64,000 nucleotides of DNA from Chloroflexi bacterium HGW-Chloroflexi-10. Its GTDB lineage: Bacteria > Chloroflexota > Anaerolineae > Anaerolineales > Anaerolineaceae. The stretch spans positions 22,274-86,273 of the forward strand of contig PHBZ01000024.1 in assembly GCA_002840755.1 (NCBI GenBank). The letters run 5' to 3'. The translations under genes and the position numbers were made by a program. Every line of letters starts with the position of its first letter. Positions within the stretch are counted from its first letter, which is position 1. The notes beneath the pieces were generated by a model that was not told where the DNA came from, did no database searches, and saw only the letters and a list, made by a program, of their open reading frames with translations. Positions 44,053 through 54,052 of the stretch are shown piece by piece.

Positions 44053-45843
44053 TTACGATTCTTGTATCACGGGAATGAATTTGAATTGAGTGACATCAAC
44101 CAGGCCCAAATCGGATAGTCGTAACTCGGGAATGACCACCAGACCCAACAGGCTTAATTGCATATTGGGGTTATTTAGCATACAACCACATTTTTGAAAT
44201 GCGTCCAGCACAGTAAATGCCTGTTTGGAAACTTCTTCCGCCGTCCGATTCGACATAATTCCAGCAATAGGCAATTGTACTTCACCAATTACCTTTCCAT
44301 CTTTCACAAAAACCTGGCCGCCCTCAATCTCAATCACACGGTTAACCGCCAAGGCCATATCTTCTTCACTTGTTCCAGCAACAATTAATTGGTGACTATC
44401 ATGTGCCACTGTTGTTGCGATGGCGCAATTTCCTTGAAAACCAAATCCGGAAACAAATCCATTCTGAATATTACCGGTACCGTGATGGCGCTCCATCACT
44501 GCCAAATGCGCCACATCCTTTGCAGAATCCAGGTGAACTTTACCCAAACTGGCTGGTAATTTCATTTTTAAATGCCTGGTTGGGGCCTGGTTTTCGATCA
44601 CCCCAATCACATTCACGGTTACCGTTCCTTCTTTGTCGGTTTCTACGCGAAAACGATCAGGGTTTACCGGTGTTTTTATTTTTACTGAATTGGTTACCCA
44701 TTCAGGATACGCAATCTCGGGAAGATCAATGAATAATTTTCCCTGGCCTGCCACAATTTTTCCTTGAGCAATAACCGTATCCACCTTAAAATCACTTAGG
44801 TTTTCCACTAGTAAAATATCTGCATATCGACCAGGTGCTATCTGTCCTATATCTCCATCCAGGCGAAAATATTCAGCTGTGTTAATCGTTGCCATCTGGA
44901 TAGCCAACATCGGATCAATCCCCTGGGCAATTGTATGACGCAATACCCTATCCATGTGACCTTCAGAAATCAAGGTTGCAGAATGTGAATCATCCGTGCA
45001 AAGAAGAAAATTTCGTGGGCTCAAACCAAAGTCTGTAATCGCTTTAATTTGTGTGACAACATCATGCCAGGCCGATCCATAGCGCATCATTACTTTCATA
45101 CCCTGGCGGGCGCGGGCAATTGCATCTTCTACACGGGTGCCTTCATGGTCATCCTGAGGACCGCCGGCAACATATCCGGAAAAAGGTAGACCCAAATCCG
45201 GCGAAGCATAATGACCACCAATTACTTTTCTCGCTGAATGAGCAATTTCCATTTCAGCATGCATTTTTTCATCGCTATTAGCCACACCAGGAAAATTCAT
45301 CATTTCTCCCAGGCCAATAATCCCTTCCCATTGCATGGCTTCTGCCACTTCTTCCGGTCCTATCGAAGCACCGGGTGTTTCTAATCCAGGTGCAGAAGGC
45401 ACACAGGATGGCACTTGAACAAAAATATGGTTAGGCTGCAATGTGGCTTCGTCAACCATAAGTTTTACTCCAGCCAGACCAAAAATATTGGCAATCTCGT
45501 GCGGATCAATAAACATGGTCGTAGTACCGTGGGGTAAAACCGCGCGGACAAATTCAGTAACCGTTAACATGCCTGACTCTACGTGCATATGCCCGTCCAA
45601 CAAACCTGGAACCAGGTATTTTCCATTGGCATCAATAATTTTGGTAGCTGGGCCAATTGTATGCTGAGCATCCGGCCCTACAAAGGCAATCCGTCCATCA
45701 ATAATAGCCACGGATGTATGCTCAATAATCTCTCCGGTTTGTACACATACCCAACGTCCATTTTGGATCACCAAATCGGCCGATTTTCGCCCCATAGCAC
45801 AGTCCACAAGGAGGCGAGAATCCCTCGCTAAGAATTTTTTCAT
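44053..45843 (-). CDS. ade: Adenine deaminase
   Basis: Deaminates adenine to hypoxanthine. 596 residues, as in the Ade/YicP family. It has the metal motif GLLDGHMHVESGMLTVTEFVRAVLPHGTTT, IDPHEIANIFG, the carbamate/Glu region IIGLGEMMNFPGV, and LLCTDDSHSATLI. The C-terminal domain has VAHDSHQLIVAGTSEEDMALAVNR and PNMQLSLLGLVVIPELRLSD. With the hypoxanthine phosphoribosyltransferase elsewhere this could serve salvage, but the operon points to breakdown. 25 bases after the 8-oxoguanine deaminase gene. Confidence 0.95.
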   Translation of the reverse strand: MKKFLARDSRLLVDCAMGRKSADLVIQNGRWVCVQTGEIIEHTSVAIIDGRIAFVGPDAQHTIGPATKIIDANGKYLVPGLLDGHMHVESGMLTVTEFVRAVLPHGTTTMFIDPHEIANIFGLAGVKLMVDEATLQPNHIFVQVPSCVPSAPGLETPGASIGPEEVAEAMQWEGIIGLGEMMNFPGVANSDEKMHAEMEIAHSARKVIGGHYASPDLGLPFSGYVAGGPQDDHEGTRVEDAIARARQGMKVMMRYGSAWHDVVTQIKAITDFGLSPRNFLLCTDDSHSATLISEGHMDRVLRHTIAQGIDPMLAIQMATINTAEYFRLDGDIGQIAPGRYADILLVENLSDFKVDTVIAQGKIVAGQGKLFIDLPEIAYPEWVTNSVKIKTPVNPDRFRVETDKEGTVTVNVIGVIENQAPTRHLKMKLPASLGKVHLDSAKDVAHLAVMERHHGTGNIQNGFVSGFGFQGNCAIATTVAHDSHQLIVAGTSEEDMALAVNRVIEIEGGQVFVKDGKVIGEVQLPIAGIMSNRTAEEVSKQAFTVLDAFQKCGCMLNNPNMQLSLLGLVVIPELRLSDLGLVDVTQFKFIPVIQES

Positions 45844-45868
45844 GTATCTGCCTTTCCTGAAACGCCGT

Positions 45869-47260
45869 TTATAAATCCAACAACCGCTTCGCTGCCGAAT
45901 TATGCTTATAGATCAGTTGATCCAATGCTACATTCACCAGCCGACCTTCTTTTACAACCGCTTTTCCATGAACAAAATTCCAATCCACATTTTGTGGCTG
46001 ACAAAATAATAAAGCAGCAACAGGATCATGCAATCCACCAGCGTAAACTAATTGATCCAGGCGAATCGCAAAAAAATCTGCACATTTTCCTTTTTCCAGG
46101 GATCCAATATCTTTGCGTCCTAACACGGCTGCACCGCCCAAGGTTGCCATTTCTAATGATTGACGCGCAGTAAACAAGCTTGGCGCTTCTCCACCAGATA
46201 AAGAAGCACCCATTAAACCCGCTCGCAAACGTGCCAACAACATCGCCTGGCGTGCTTCACCTAAAAGATGTGAACCATCATTACTCGCCGAACCATCTAC
46301 CCCCAGGCCTACTTTAACACCCGCCAACAAATAATCCTGAATTGGCGCTATGCCGGAACCTAAACGCATGTTTGAACTGGGGCAATGAGCAACACCACAA
46401 CCTTCATGGGCATAAACTTGAATTTCTTGCTGGTTTATATGAACGGAATGGGCAAACCATACATCATCTCCTACCCAATCCAAGGATTGCATATAACCCA
46501 AAGGACGGTATCCAAATTTTTGCTGACAAAAAACTTCCTCATCCTGGGTTTCGGCCAGGTGCGTATGCAAATGCACGCCATAATGGCGAGCTACTTTGGC
46601 GGATTCGCGCATCAGATCTCCAGTAACACTGAATGGAGAACATGGTGCAAGCACAATCCGGACCATTGAACCGGGCTTAGGATCGTGGTACTTCTCAATC
46701 AGTCGCACACTATCTTTTAGAACTATTTCTTCGCTGTCCACCACGCTATCTGGAGGAAGGCCGCCCTGGCTTTCTCCCAGGCTCATCGAGCCGCGGGAAG
46801 CATGCAAACGCAATCCAATTTCTGCAGCGGCATCAATCTCGTCATCCAGCTTTGAACCATTTGGAAACAAGTAAAGGTGATCAGAGGCAGTAGTACACCC
46901 CGAAAGCGCCAGTTCAGCCAAAGCAGTTTGGGTGGAAACGTGAATATCGCCTGGAGTCATCCTGGCCCAAATTGGATACAACGTTTTTAACCAGTTAAAT
47001 AAATTAGAATCCTGAGCAGCAGGTACCACCCTGGTTAAAGTTTGATAAAAATGATGATGTGTATTCACCAACCCGGGCAGTACTATATGTCCACTCAGAT
47101 CAATGACTTCATCAGCGGTCTCTGGTAAATCTTTCGTTTCGCCAACTACTTCAATAAATCCATCTCGGATAAATAAACCACCGTCGTGAATTTCACGACG
47201 ATGATCATCCATTGTTACCAGCAACGCAGCATGTTTAATTAATAATGTATTCTTTTTCAT
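45869..47260 (-). CDS. 8-oxoguanine deaminase-type amidohydrolase
   Basis: 463 residues from ATG 47260; the longer TTG reading to 47299 would begin inside an operator-like repeat. An amidohydrolase of the SsnA/TrzN/guanine deaminase group. Metal ligands His68 and His70 (LVNTHHHFYQTLTR), HLHTHLAET, then HSVHI and GLGVDGSASND. The stretch HHHFYQTLTR ... NLFNWLKTLYPIWARMTP is characteristic of 8-oxoguanine deaminases, which convert 8-oxoguanine to urate. In a purine-degrading operon it would yield urate or xanthine. Guanine or a related aminopurine remains possible. Confidence 0.82.
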   Translation of the reverse strand: MKKNTLLIKHAALLVTMDDHRREIHDGGLFIRDGFIEVVGETKDLPETADEVIDLSGHIVLPGLVNTHHHFYQTLTRVVPAAQDSNLFNWLKTLYPIWARMTPGDIHVSTQTALAELALSGCTTASDHLYLFPNGSKLDDEIDAAAEIGLRLHASRGSMSLGESQGGLPPDSVVDSEEIVLKDSVRLIEKYHDPKPGSMVRIVLAPCSPFSVTGDLMRESAKVARHYGVHLHTHLAETQDEEVFCQQKFGYRPLGYMQSLDWVGDDVWFAHSVHINQQEIQVYAHEGCGVAHCPSSNMRLGSGIAPIQDYLLAGVKVGLGVDGSASNDGSHLLGEARQAMLLARLRAGLMGASLSGGEAPSLFTARQSLEMATLGGAAVLGRKDIGSLEKGKCADFFAIRLDQLVYAGGLHDPVAALLFCQPQNVDWNFVHGKAVVKEGRLVNVALDQLIYKHNSAAKRLLDL

Positions 47261-47288
47261 TTTGGGTTCTTGGGTACCTGGTTTTAAT

Positions 47289-47299
47289 TTGTTAGACAA
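47289..47299. promoter_or_regulatory. Downstream GntR-type operator
   Basis: TTGTTAGACAA on the plus strand (TTGTCTAACAA on the minus). A near-perfect inverted repeat, one base off the second copy at 47345-47355. It lies just past the predicted transcription start of the deaminase operon. Confidence 0.6.
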
Positions 47300-47315
47300 C
47301 TAATCCATTAACCTC

Positions 47316-47344
47316 AGTTTAACAAGAATCCAATCAAAAGTCAA
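47316..47344 (-). promoter_or_regulatory. Promoter of the deaminase-arcC operon
   Basis: On the minus strand TTGACT (47339-47344) and TAAACT (47316-47321) with a 17-base spacer. The -35 box directly abuts the upstream operator-like repeat. Transcription would begin near 47309. Confidence 0.6.
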
Positions 47345-47355
47345 TTGTCAGACAA
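47345..47355. promoter_or_regulatory. Upstream GntR-type operator
   Basis: TTGTCAGACAA, a perfect inverted repeat with a one-base centre, of the type bound by GntR-family proteins. It abuts the -35 box of the promoter; its centre is 56 bases from the downstream copy, so both could be bound on the same promoter. Confidence 0.65.
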
Positions 47356-47362
47356 CATCAAT

Positions 47363-50275
47363 TCAGTCACAACATATCACTGGTGCTTCCTCTGGGTGGT
47401 GCTCAGCAAGATATGCTTTCAGATATTGTCCGGTGTATGATTCTTCCACCTTGCACACCTCTTCGGGGGTTCCATAAGCCACCAATCTTCCGCCGCGATC
47501 GCCGCCATCTGGGCCTAAATCCAGCAGATAATCGGCAACTTTGATAATATCCAGATTATGCTCAATAATTAAGACAGTATTGCCTCCTTCCACCAAACGT
47601 TGTAACACTTCAATCAATTTATGAACATCAGCAGCGTGTAAACCAACGGAAGGCTCATCCAAAACATATAATGTTTTCCCGGTAGACCGGCGCGATAATT
47701 CTTTTGCCAGTTTAACCCGCTGCGCTTCACCACCAGAAAGTGTAGGTGCTGGTTGACCAATCCGGACATATCCCAGGCCTACTTCAATCAAGGTTTGCAA
47801 TTTATTACAAATGGAAGGAAAAGCGGAAAACATCTCCAATCCAGCCTCTACCGTTGTATCCAACACATCGGCTATGTTCATTCCTTTAAACTTAACCTGA
47901 AGGGTCTCTCGGTTAAAGCGCTGCCCATGGCATACATCACATGGCACATATACATCCGGCAGGAACTGCATTTCAATCCTCAATTGTCCCTGGCCCTGGC
48001 AAGCTTCACAACGACCACCATGCACATTGAAGGAGAATCGTCCGCCTTTGTAACCTCGCACTTTACTCTCCGGCAATTCTGCAAACAACGAACGAATTTC
48101 ATCAAACATACCGGTATAAGTTCCTGGATTGGAACGGGGCGTACGACCAATAGGTGATTGATCAATATTGATTACTTTATCAATTAACTCAATCCCCTCA
48201 ATGCGATCGTAGTTTCCCGGTTGGCTTTTGGATTTCATCACATCTCTGGCAAGAGCGTTGTAAAGAATATCAACCATCAAAGTAGATTTTCCTGAACCGG
48301 ATACACCAGTTATACATACCAGCTTACCCAGTGGAATTTTTACATCCAGATTTTTTAAATTGTTCTCACTTGCACCATATATATATAAAGCCTTGCCATT
48401 TCCTTTTCGCCGAGTAGGTGGTAAAGGCACCTTTTTTCGTCCGGACAAATAAGCTCCGGTCAGTGATCTGGGAGAGATAAGAATATCTTCAATAGTACCT
48501 TCGGCTACCACCTCACCGCCATGCTCACCAGCACCTGGCCCCATATCAATAATCCAATCGGCAGTTCTGATAGTCTCATCGTCATGCTCAACCACTAAAA
48601 CGGTATTACCCAGATCCCGTAAACTTTCCAGTGTATTTAATAAGCGAGTATTGTCTCTGGGATGCAAACCAATAGAGGGTTCATCCAATACATATAATAC
48701 ACCCATCAATCGTGAACCAATTTGAGTGGCTAATCGAATACGCTGCGCCTCTCCGCCGGAAAGTGTGGTGGCCGAACGTCCCAAAGTCAAATAATCAAGG
48801 CCAACATCTACCAGGAAACCCAACCGCGTCTGAATCTCTTTCATAATTCTGGACGAAATGACCTGATCCCGCGCAGAAAAAGGTGTATCTTCGCTAATCA
48901 GTTCTTTCACCCATTCAAGAACTTTCAATACGTGCCAGTCTGTTACCTGGATAATGTTTTTGTCATCAACCGTAACTGCTAATACTTCCTTGCGCAACCG
49001 TGCGCCTTTGCAGGTTGGGCAGGGACGGTCTCCCATTAATGAACCAATCTTCTCCCGAATATATTCTGAATTAGTTTCCTTAAAACGGCGCTGCAAATTA
49101 TTAATGACCCCTTCAAAATTTGCCTCATAGCTGACTTCGCGGTCGTTCTTACCCATCATGCGAATGGTAAATGTTTCATCACCGGTTCCATATAATACAA
49201 GATCCAATTGCTCCTGAGAGAGTGTTTTTACTGGTGCTTCTAAATTAATTCCATACGCGTCAGCCATAGACTTCAGCATAGCCCAATAATAACCACCTTG
49301 TTCTTTAGGGCCGGACCATTCTGTTGTTACAATTGCACCCTGACTTAATGAGAGGTTCTTATTCGGAACCAACAAATCAGGATCAATTTCCATCCGGGTC
49401 CCCAGACCCTGGCAATCCTGGCAAGCTCCATGTGGTGTATTAAAAGAAAATGTCCTTGGTTCAATCTCAGGAATCGTACTCCCATGTTCTGGGCAGGCCA
49501 GATGTTCGGAATAATAATAATCTTCATTAGGTTCTGCTGAAACATTTTGGATGGTAACATAACCTTCACCAACTTTTAAAGCCGTTTCTACCGAATCTGT
49601 CAGGCGGGTTAATGCAGCCTGTTGATCTTCGTCCAGATCATGTGACCGAATCACAATCCGGTCTACCACGGCCTCAATCGTATGAATCTTATACCGGTCC
49701 ATCTTTATATCGTCTTCCAGGTTATGTACCGTTCCATCCACACGCACCCTGGCAAAACCTGCTTTTCGAATCTCATCAAACACCGCTTGGTATGTGCCCT
49801 TACGGCCCCGCACCACAGGAGCAAGAATCATAATCCGCGTATCATGTGGAAGTTTCTGAATGGAATCGACTATTTCTTGTGCCGATTGTTTGGCTACTTC
49901 CCTGCCGCAAACCGGGCAATGCGGAATACCTACGCGCGCAAAGAGTAAACGTAAGTAATCGTAAATTTCAGTCACTGTCCCAACAGTAGAACGCGGGTTT
50001 CGCGATGTAGCTTTTTGATCGATTGAAACCGCTGGGGATAAACCCTCAATCGCATCTACATCCGGTTTATCCATCTGACCCAGAAATTGCCTGGCGTAAG
50101 CCGATAAGGACTCAACATATCGCCGTTGACCTTCGGCAAAAATAGTATCAAAAGCCAGCGTACTTTTCCCCGATCCGGAAAGCCCGGTAATTACAACCAA
50201 TTTATCCCGTGGAATTTCCACGGTAATGTTTTTGAGATTATGCTCACGTGCACCGACAACTCGAATATGATCCAT
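47363..50275 (-). CDS. uvrA: Excinuclease ABC subunit A
   Basis: DNA-damage sensor of nucleotide excision repair, 970 residues. Two ABC ATPase halves: first Walker [21 protein letters not shown], second [16 protein letters not shown]. Two signatures LSGGEAQR and two Walker [11 protein letters not shown] / [10 protein letters not shown]. Zinc fingers CPVCG ... CPEHG ... CQDCQG and CEACQGQG ... CDVCHGQRF. All motifs are intact. It stands alone, with an extended -10 promoter. Confidence 0.98.
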   Translation of the reverse strand: MDHIRVVGAREHNLKNITVEIPRDKLVVITGLSGSGKSTLAFDTIFAEGQRRYVESLSAYARQFLGQMDKPDVDAIEGLSPAVSIDQKATSRNPRSTVGTVTEIYDYLRLLFARVGIPHCPVCGREVAKQSAQEIVDSIQKLPHDTRIMILAPVVRGRKGTYQAVFDEIRKAGFARVRVDGTVHNLEDDIKMDRYKIHTIEAVVDRIVIRSHDLDEDQQAALTRLTDSVETALKVGEGYVTIQNVSAEPNEDYYYSEHLACPEHGSTIPEIEPRTFSFNTPHGACQDCQGLGTRMEIDPDLLVPNKNLSLSQGAIVTTEWSGPKEQGGYYWAMLKSMADAYGINLEAPVKTLSQEQLDLVLYGTGDETFTIRMMGKNDREVSYEANFEGVINNLQRRFKETNSEYIREKIGSLMGDRPCPTCKGARLRKEVLAVTVDDKNIIQVTDWHVLKVLEWVKELISEDTPFSARDQVISSRIMKEIQTRLGFLVDVGLDYLTLGRSATTLSGGEAQRIRLATQIGSRLMGVLYVLDEPSIGLHPRDNTRLLNTLESLRDLGNTVLVVEHDDETIRTADWIIDMGPGAGEHGGEVVAEGTIEDILISPRSLTGAYLSGRKKVPLPPTRRKGNGKALYIYGASENNLKNLDVKIPLGKLVCITGVSGSGKSTLMVDILYNALARDVMKSKSQPGNYDRIEGIELIDKVINIDQSPIGRTPRSNPGTYTGMFDEIRSLFAELPESKVRGYKGGRFSFNVHGGRCEACQGQGQLRIEMQFLPDVYVPCDVCHGQRFNRETLQVKFKGMNIADVLDTTVEAGLEMFSAFPSICNKLQTLIEVGLGYVRIGQPAPTLSGGEAQRVKLAKELSRRSTGKTLYVLDEPSVGLHAADVHKLIEVLQRLVEGGNTVLIIEHNLDIIKVADYLLDLGPDGGDRGGRLVAYGTPEEVCKVEESYTGQYLKAYLAEHHPEEAPVICCD

Positions 50276-50308
50276 ACATACCTAACCTTAATTCTTTACA
50301 TTGCACAT

Positions 50309-50317
50309 ATTGTAGCA
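50309..50317 (-). promoter_or_regulatory. Extended -10 promoter of uvrA
   Basis: The minus strand reads TG-C-TACAAT (hexamer 50309-50314), about 35 bases before the uvrA start. The -35 box is weak. No recognised LexA box is seen at this site. Confidence 0.5.
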
Positions 50318-50514
50318 CAAATGTTTTATTAATAACAGAATAATTGCTTGCGTATTATATCAATCTTCTCGCCAGTTGAAGTAACACACCCTTCTACAAC
50401 CCCATATCACATGGCTTACATCATCAATACATGTTAACCGAATTTGAGTGATTTGTTAAAAATTCAACAGTATAATGATTCAATAATTCAATCTCATTTT
50501 TAAAGGAATTAAAT

Positions 50515-51816
50515 ATGGATTCCAAATCACATAAGAAAGAAATTAATGCATGGGCAATGTATGATTGGGCTAATTCTACATTTGCCACCACAATCGCCGC
50601 GGCAGTTTTACCGGTTTATTACTCGTCGGTTGCTTCTGCCAATCTTGCGCCTAATATTGCCACATCTAATTGGGCCTTTACGACTACAATCGCCCTGGTT
50701 CTGGTCGCTATTCTGGGTCCCGTTCTGGGTGCAATGGCTGATTTTACCGGGGGCAAAAAACGCTTCATGTCGGTTTTTGTTATCATCGGGGTGACTGGAA
50801 CCGCTTTGTTGTTTTTTGTCCAATCCGGAGATTGGCTTATGGCATCAGCATTCTATGTGGTTGGCTCAATTGGGTTTGCCGGTGCTAATGTCTTTTACGA
50901 CTCCTTGCTGCCTCATATAGCCAGAGAAGATGAAATTGATCAGGTATCCTCACGCGGTTATGCAATGGGTTATGCCGGCGGTGGCATTTTGCTGGCTGTC
51001 AATCTGGCTATGATCATGCTTTCACCTGACCACCTAACCGTATTAATGACTCGTCTTTCCTTTTTAACTGTATCAATATGGTGGCTGGTATTTACCATCC
51101 CGCTTTGGCGAAATGTAAAAGAACCTGAACGCCGGGTCCAGGCGTCTGAAATATCTTATAACCCTGTGAAAGCCAGCATTACGCGCTTATTACATACTTT
51201 TTCTGAAATACGCAAATACAAAGAATTGTCCAAATTCATCCTTGCTTTCTGGCTGTATAACAACGGAATTGGAACGATCATTTTTATGGCCACCATTTAT
51301 GGTACCGAATTAGGCTTCAGTTCAACTGTAACAATCGGTACACTCTTGATGGTCCAATTTGTTGCCATTCCATTTGCCTTCTTATTTGGTTGGCTGGCAA
51401 AGAAAATTGGCACCAAACCGGCAATCCTGCTCAGTCTGGGAATTTACACCCTGATTGCCATTGGTGGGTATTTCCTGCAAATTGAAATTCATTTTATTAT
51501 TTTGGGATTCTTTGTCGCTACCGTTCAGGGCGGAAGCCAGGCGCTTTCTCGTTCATTGTTTGGGAGAATGATGCCAAAATCAAAATCGGCAGAGTTTTAC
51601 AGCTTCTTTAGTGTCAGTGAGAAAATTGCAGGGACAGTCGGTCCATTGGTCTTTGGACTCGTCAGCCGCATTATGAGCAGCAGCCGCTTGAGCATTGTCT
51701 CCCTGATTATTTTCTTTGCCTTGGGTGGGTTCTTATTAACCCGTGTCGACGAAAAAGCAGGAATTGCCGTTGCAGAAGCAGAAGAAGCGGCACTGATTGC
51801 AGCCGGCGCAGACTAA
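50515..51816 (+). CDS. MFS transporter of the UMF1/Atg22-like family
   Basis: 433 residues with 12 membrane segments. The N-terminus EINAWAMYDWANSTFATTI is the signature of UMF1-type MFS proteins. LGPVLGAMADFTGGKKRFM is the loop 2-3 MFS motif; AREDEIDQVSSRGYAMGYAGGG is also typical. The charged cytosolic stretch after TM6 (residues about 200-230) and the Ala/Glu-rich tail are normal. Substrate unknown; relatives are linked to amino-acid or metabolite efflux. AAAGGAATT precedes the ATG, and TATAAT lies at 50471-50476. Confidence 0.9.
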   Translation: MDSKSHKKEINAWAMYDWANSTFATTIAAAVLPVYYSSVASANLAPNIATSNWAFTTTIALVLVAILGPVLGAMADFTGGKKRFMSVFVIIGVTGTALLFFVQSGDWLMASAFYVVGSIGFAGANVFYDSLLPHIAREDEIDQVSSRGYAMGYAGGGILLAVNLAMIMLSPDHLTVLMTRLSFLTVSIWWLVFTIPLWRNVKEPERRVQASEISYNPVKASITRLLHTFSEIRKYKELSKFILAFWLYNNGIGTIIFMATIYGTELGFSSTVTIGTLLMVQFVAIPFAFLFGWLAKKIGTKPAILLSLGIYTLIAIGGYFLQIEIHFIILGFFVATVQGGSQALSRSLFGRMMPKSKSAEFYSFFSVSEKIAGTVGPLVFGLVSRIMSSSRLSIVSLIIFFALGGFLLTRVDEKAGIAVAEAEEAALIAAGAD

Positions 51817-51833
51817 CGAAAAATGCAGTTATA

Positions 51834-51864
51834 AAAACCGGCTTCAAAATTTGAAGCCGGTTTT
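51834..51864. terminator. Bidirectional terminator between the MFS and mce genes
   Basis: A 31-base nearly perfect palindrome (15-bp arms, AAAACCGGCTTCAAA and complement, one-base centre) between convergent genes. It has T-rich ends in both directions. Confidence 0.85.
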
Positions 51865-51866
51865 AT

Positions 51867-52271
51867 TTATATGATCTGATAAAGCTCTACCAGCACCCCA
51901 TTGGTACTCTTGGGATGCACAAAAGCCATTTTTCTTCCGGGCAACTCCAGTGGAGTCTCATTAATCAATCGCACGCCCTTGAATTTTAATTGGGCTAACA
52001 TGCCATCAATATCATCAACTTCAAAACATAAATGATGCATACCACCGCCCCGTTCTTCAATAAACTTGGCAACGCCGGTATCCGTGCTGGTTGGATTAAC
52101 CAATTCCACTTCACTCTCTCCAACCGGCATAAACACAACCTTGGATTTTTGACTGGGTACATCTTCAATATGATCAACTTCCAGACCCAGAGCATCCCGC
52201 CAAAAAACCAGAGCTGCTTCAATATCCGCTACAGCAATCGCCACGTGATTAATCTTCTTAACTGTTGCCAT
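51867..52271 (-). CDS. mce: Methylmalonyl-CoA epimerase
   Basis: 134-residue VOC-fold enzyme that interconverts (R)- and (S)-methylmalonyl-CoA. The metal ligands appear as His in INHVAIAV, His in GGGMHHLCFEV and the terminal Glu in LVELYQ. Its ATG lies 12 bases after the mutase gene. The pair supports propionyl-CoA metabolism, in either the propionate-forming or propionate-using direction. Confidence 0.95.
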   Translation of the reverse strand: MATVKKINHVAIAVADIEAALVFWRDALGLEVDHIEDVPSQKSKVVFMPVGESEVELVNPTSTDTGVAKFIEERGGGMHHLCFEVDDIDGMLAQLKFKGVRLINETPLELPGRKMAFVHPKSTNGVLVELYQII

Positions 52272-52283
52272 ATCTCCTCTTTT

Positions 52284-53933
52284 TTATATCCAGGCAGGCG
52301 GGTGATATTCTCCCCAAACCTGGCGCAGAACCCCATTAATCTCGCCCAATGTAATATCGTGTTCAACACATTCAATAAATAACGGCATCAGGTTGGTATC
52401 GGTTCGGGCATCACGTTCTAGCCTGGTTAATAAATCACTCGTCCGTGCAGCATCACGTTCGGAACGCAAAATTCTCAGGCGCTCCACCTGGTTTTTCTCA
52501 ATGGTTGGATCAACACTTAGCCGTTCCAGTTCCACTTTTTCTTGTACTTCAAAAGCGTTAACCCCAACCACCAGCGTCTCTTTCTTTTCCACCGATTGTT
52601 GGTAGCGATAGGATGCCTCTTGAATCTCATTTTGAAGGTAGCCTAGCTCAATTGCTTTCAAGGAACCACCCAGAGCATCAATTTTCTGGATATACTCCAT
52701 TGCCTGACGTTCAACTTCATCCGTCAAAGATTCAATTACGTATGATCCAGCCATTGGGTCAATAGTATCTGCCACTCCTGATTCATAGCCGATAACCTGT
52801 TGAGTGCGTAGTGCTACCCGGACGGATTTTTCAGTTGGGAGCCATAAAGCTTCATCCATACTGTTTGTATGCAGAGACTGGGTGCCGCCCATAACCGCCG
52901 CCAGCGCCTGAAGCGCAACCCGAACCACATTGTTTTCCGGTTGTTGGGCTGTTAATGTCGATCCACCTGTTTGTGTATGAAAACGAAGCATCCACGATTT
53001 TGGATCCTGCGCCCCAAAACGATTCCGCATGATTTTTGCCCATAAACGCCTGGCAGCTCTGAATTTAGCTATTTCTTCCAAAAAATTATTGTGGGCAGCG
53101 AAGAAAAATGAAAGCTGCTGGGAAAACTCATCCACTTGCAAACCAACATCAATTGCAGCTTGAACATAAGCGATAGCATCTGCCAGTGTAAATGCAACTT
53201 CCTGAACAGCCGTAGACCCTGCTTCACGAATATGGTAACCCGATATACTGATCGTATTCCAATGCGGAACAAACTCTTTACAATATTTAAAAATATCGGT
53301 GATCAACCTCATGGAAGGTTGCGGTGGATAAATATAGGTACCCCGCGCAACAAACTCTTTAAGAATATCATTTTGTATGGTTCCACGTAAGCGTCGCGTC
53401 TCAACACCCTGTCTCTTTGCCACAGCTATATACATTGCCAATAACGCTGAAGCCGGGGCATTAATTGTCATGCTGGTGGAGACACGATCCAAAGGAATAT
53501 TTTTAAATAGAATATCCATATCCCGAATGGAGGAAATTGAAACACCAACTTTTCCAACTTCCCCGGTTGCCATCGGATCATCAGCATCATACCCGATTTG
53601 GGTTGGCAAATCGAATGCCACTGAAAGCCCGGTTTGGCCCTGGTCTAAAAGATACCGGTACCTTTTATTGGATTCCTCAGCGGTTGCAAACCCTGCATAT
53701 TGACGCATTGTCCATAACCTGCCTCGATACATGGTGGGCTGCACCCCTCGCGTAAACGGGTATTCACCTGGAAATCCTAATTGCTCCATATAATCCATCG
53801 AATCCGGTATGGATACACTTTCCAGCGGGATTCCGGACGGTGTGCTGAATTCTGGTTTACGCTCTGGATATTTTCGTATCAAAGGGGATAAAACTTCACT
53901 TTCCCACTTTTGTTTTTGTTCTTTGAGATCCAT
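52284..53933 (-). CDS. Methylmalonyl-CoA mutase, large (catalytic) subunit
   Basis: 549 residues from ATG 53933, which has AGGA six bases upstream; ATG 53939 is too close. It is the substrate-binding TIM-barrel part of the adenosylcobalamin-dependent mutase: [63 protein letters not shown]. It ends before any cobalamin-binding domain (no DxHxxG), so the B12 subunit must be encoded elsewhere, as in split mutases. Isobutyryl- or ethylmalonyl-CoA mutases look similar, but the epimerase next door favours methylmalonyl-CoA. Confidence 0.92.
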   Translation of the reverse strand: MDLKEQKQKWESEVLSPLIRKYPERKPEFSTPSGIPLESVSIPDSMDYMEQLGFPGEYPFTRGVQPTMYRGRLWTMRQYAGFATAEESNKRYRYLLDQGQTGLSVAFDLPTQIGYDADDPMATGEVGKVGVSISSIRDMDILFKNIPLDRVSTSMTINAPASALLAMYIAVAKRQGVETRRLRGTIQNDILKEFVARGTYIYPPQPSMRLITDIFKYCKEFVPHWNTISISGYHIREAGSTAVQEVAFTLADAIAYVQAAIDVGLQVDEFSQQLSFFFAAHNNFLEEIAKFRAARRLWAKIMRNRFGAQDPKSWMLRFHTQTGGSTLTAQQPENNVVRVALQALAAVMGGTQSLHTNSMDEALWLPTEKSVRVALRTQQVIGYESGVADTIDPMAGSYVIESLTDEVERQAMEYIQKIDALGGSLKAIELGYLQNEIQEASYRYQQSVEKKETLVVGVNAFEVQEKVELERLSVDPTIEKNQVERLRILRSERDAARTSDLLTRLERDARTDTNLMPLFIECVEHDITLGEINGVLRQVWGEYHPPAWI

Positions 53934-54052
53934 AAACATCCTTTAACTCTAGTTTTGGGTATGACAAGTATACCGGATGAGGTACCCAAATTGCAGTGAT
54001 TTTTTATATGGTAAAATTTGACATATATCCTGAACAAAATAGAAAGGCACTA

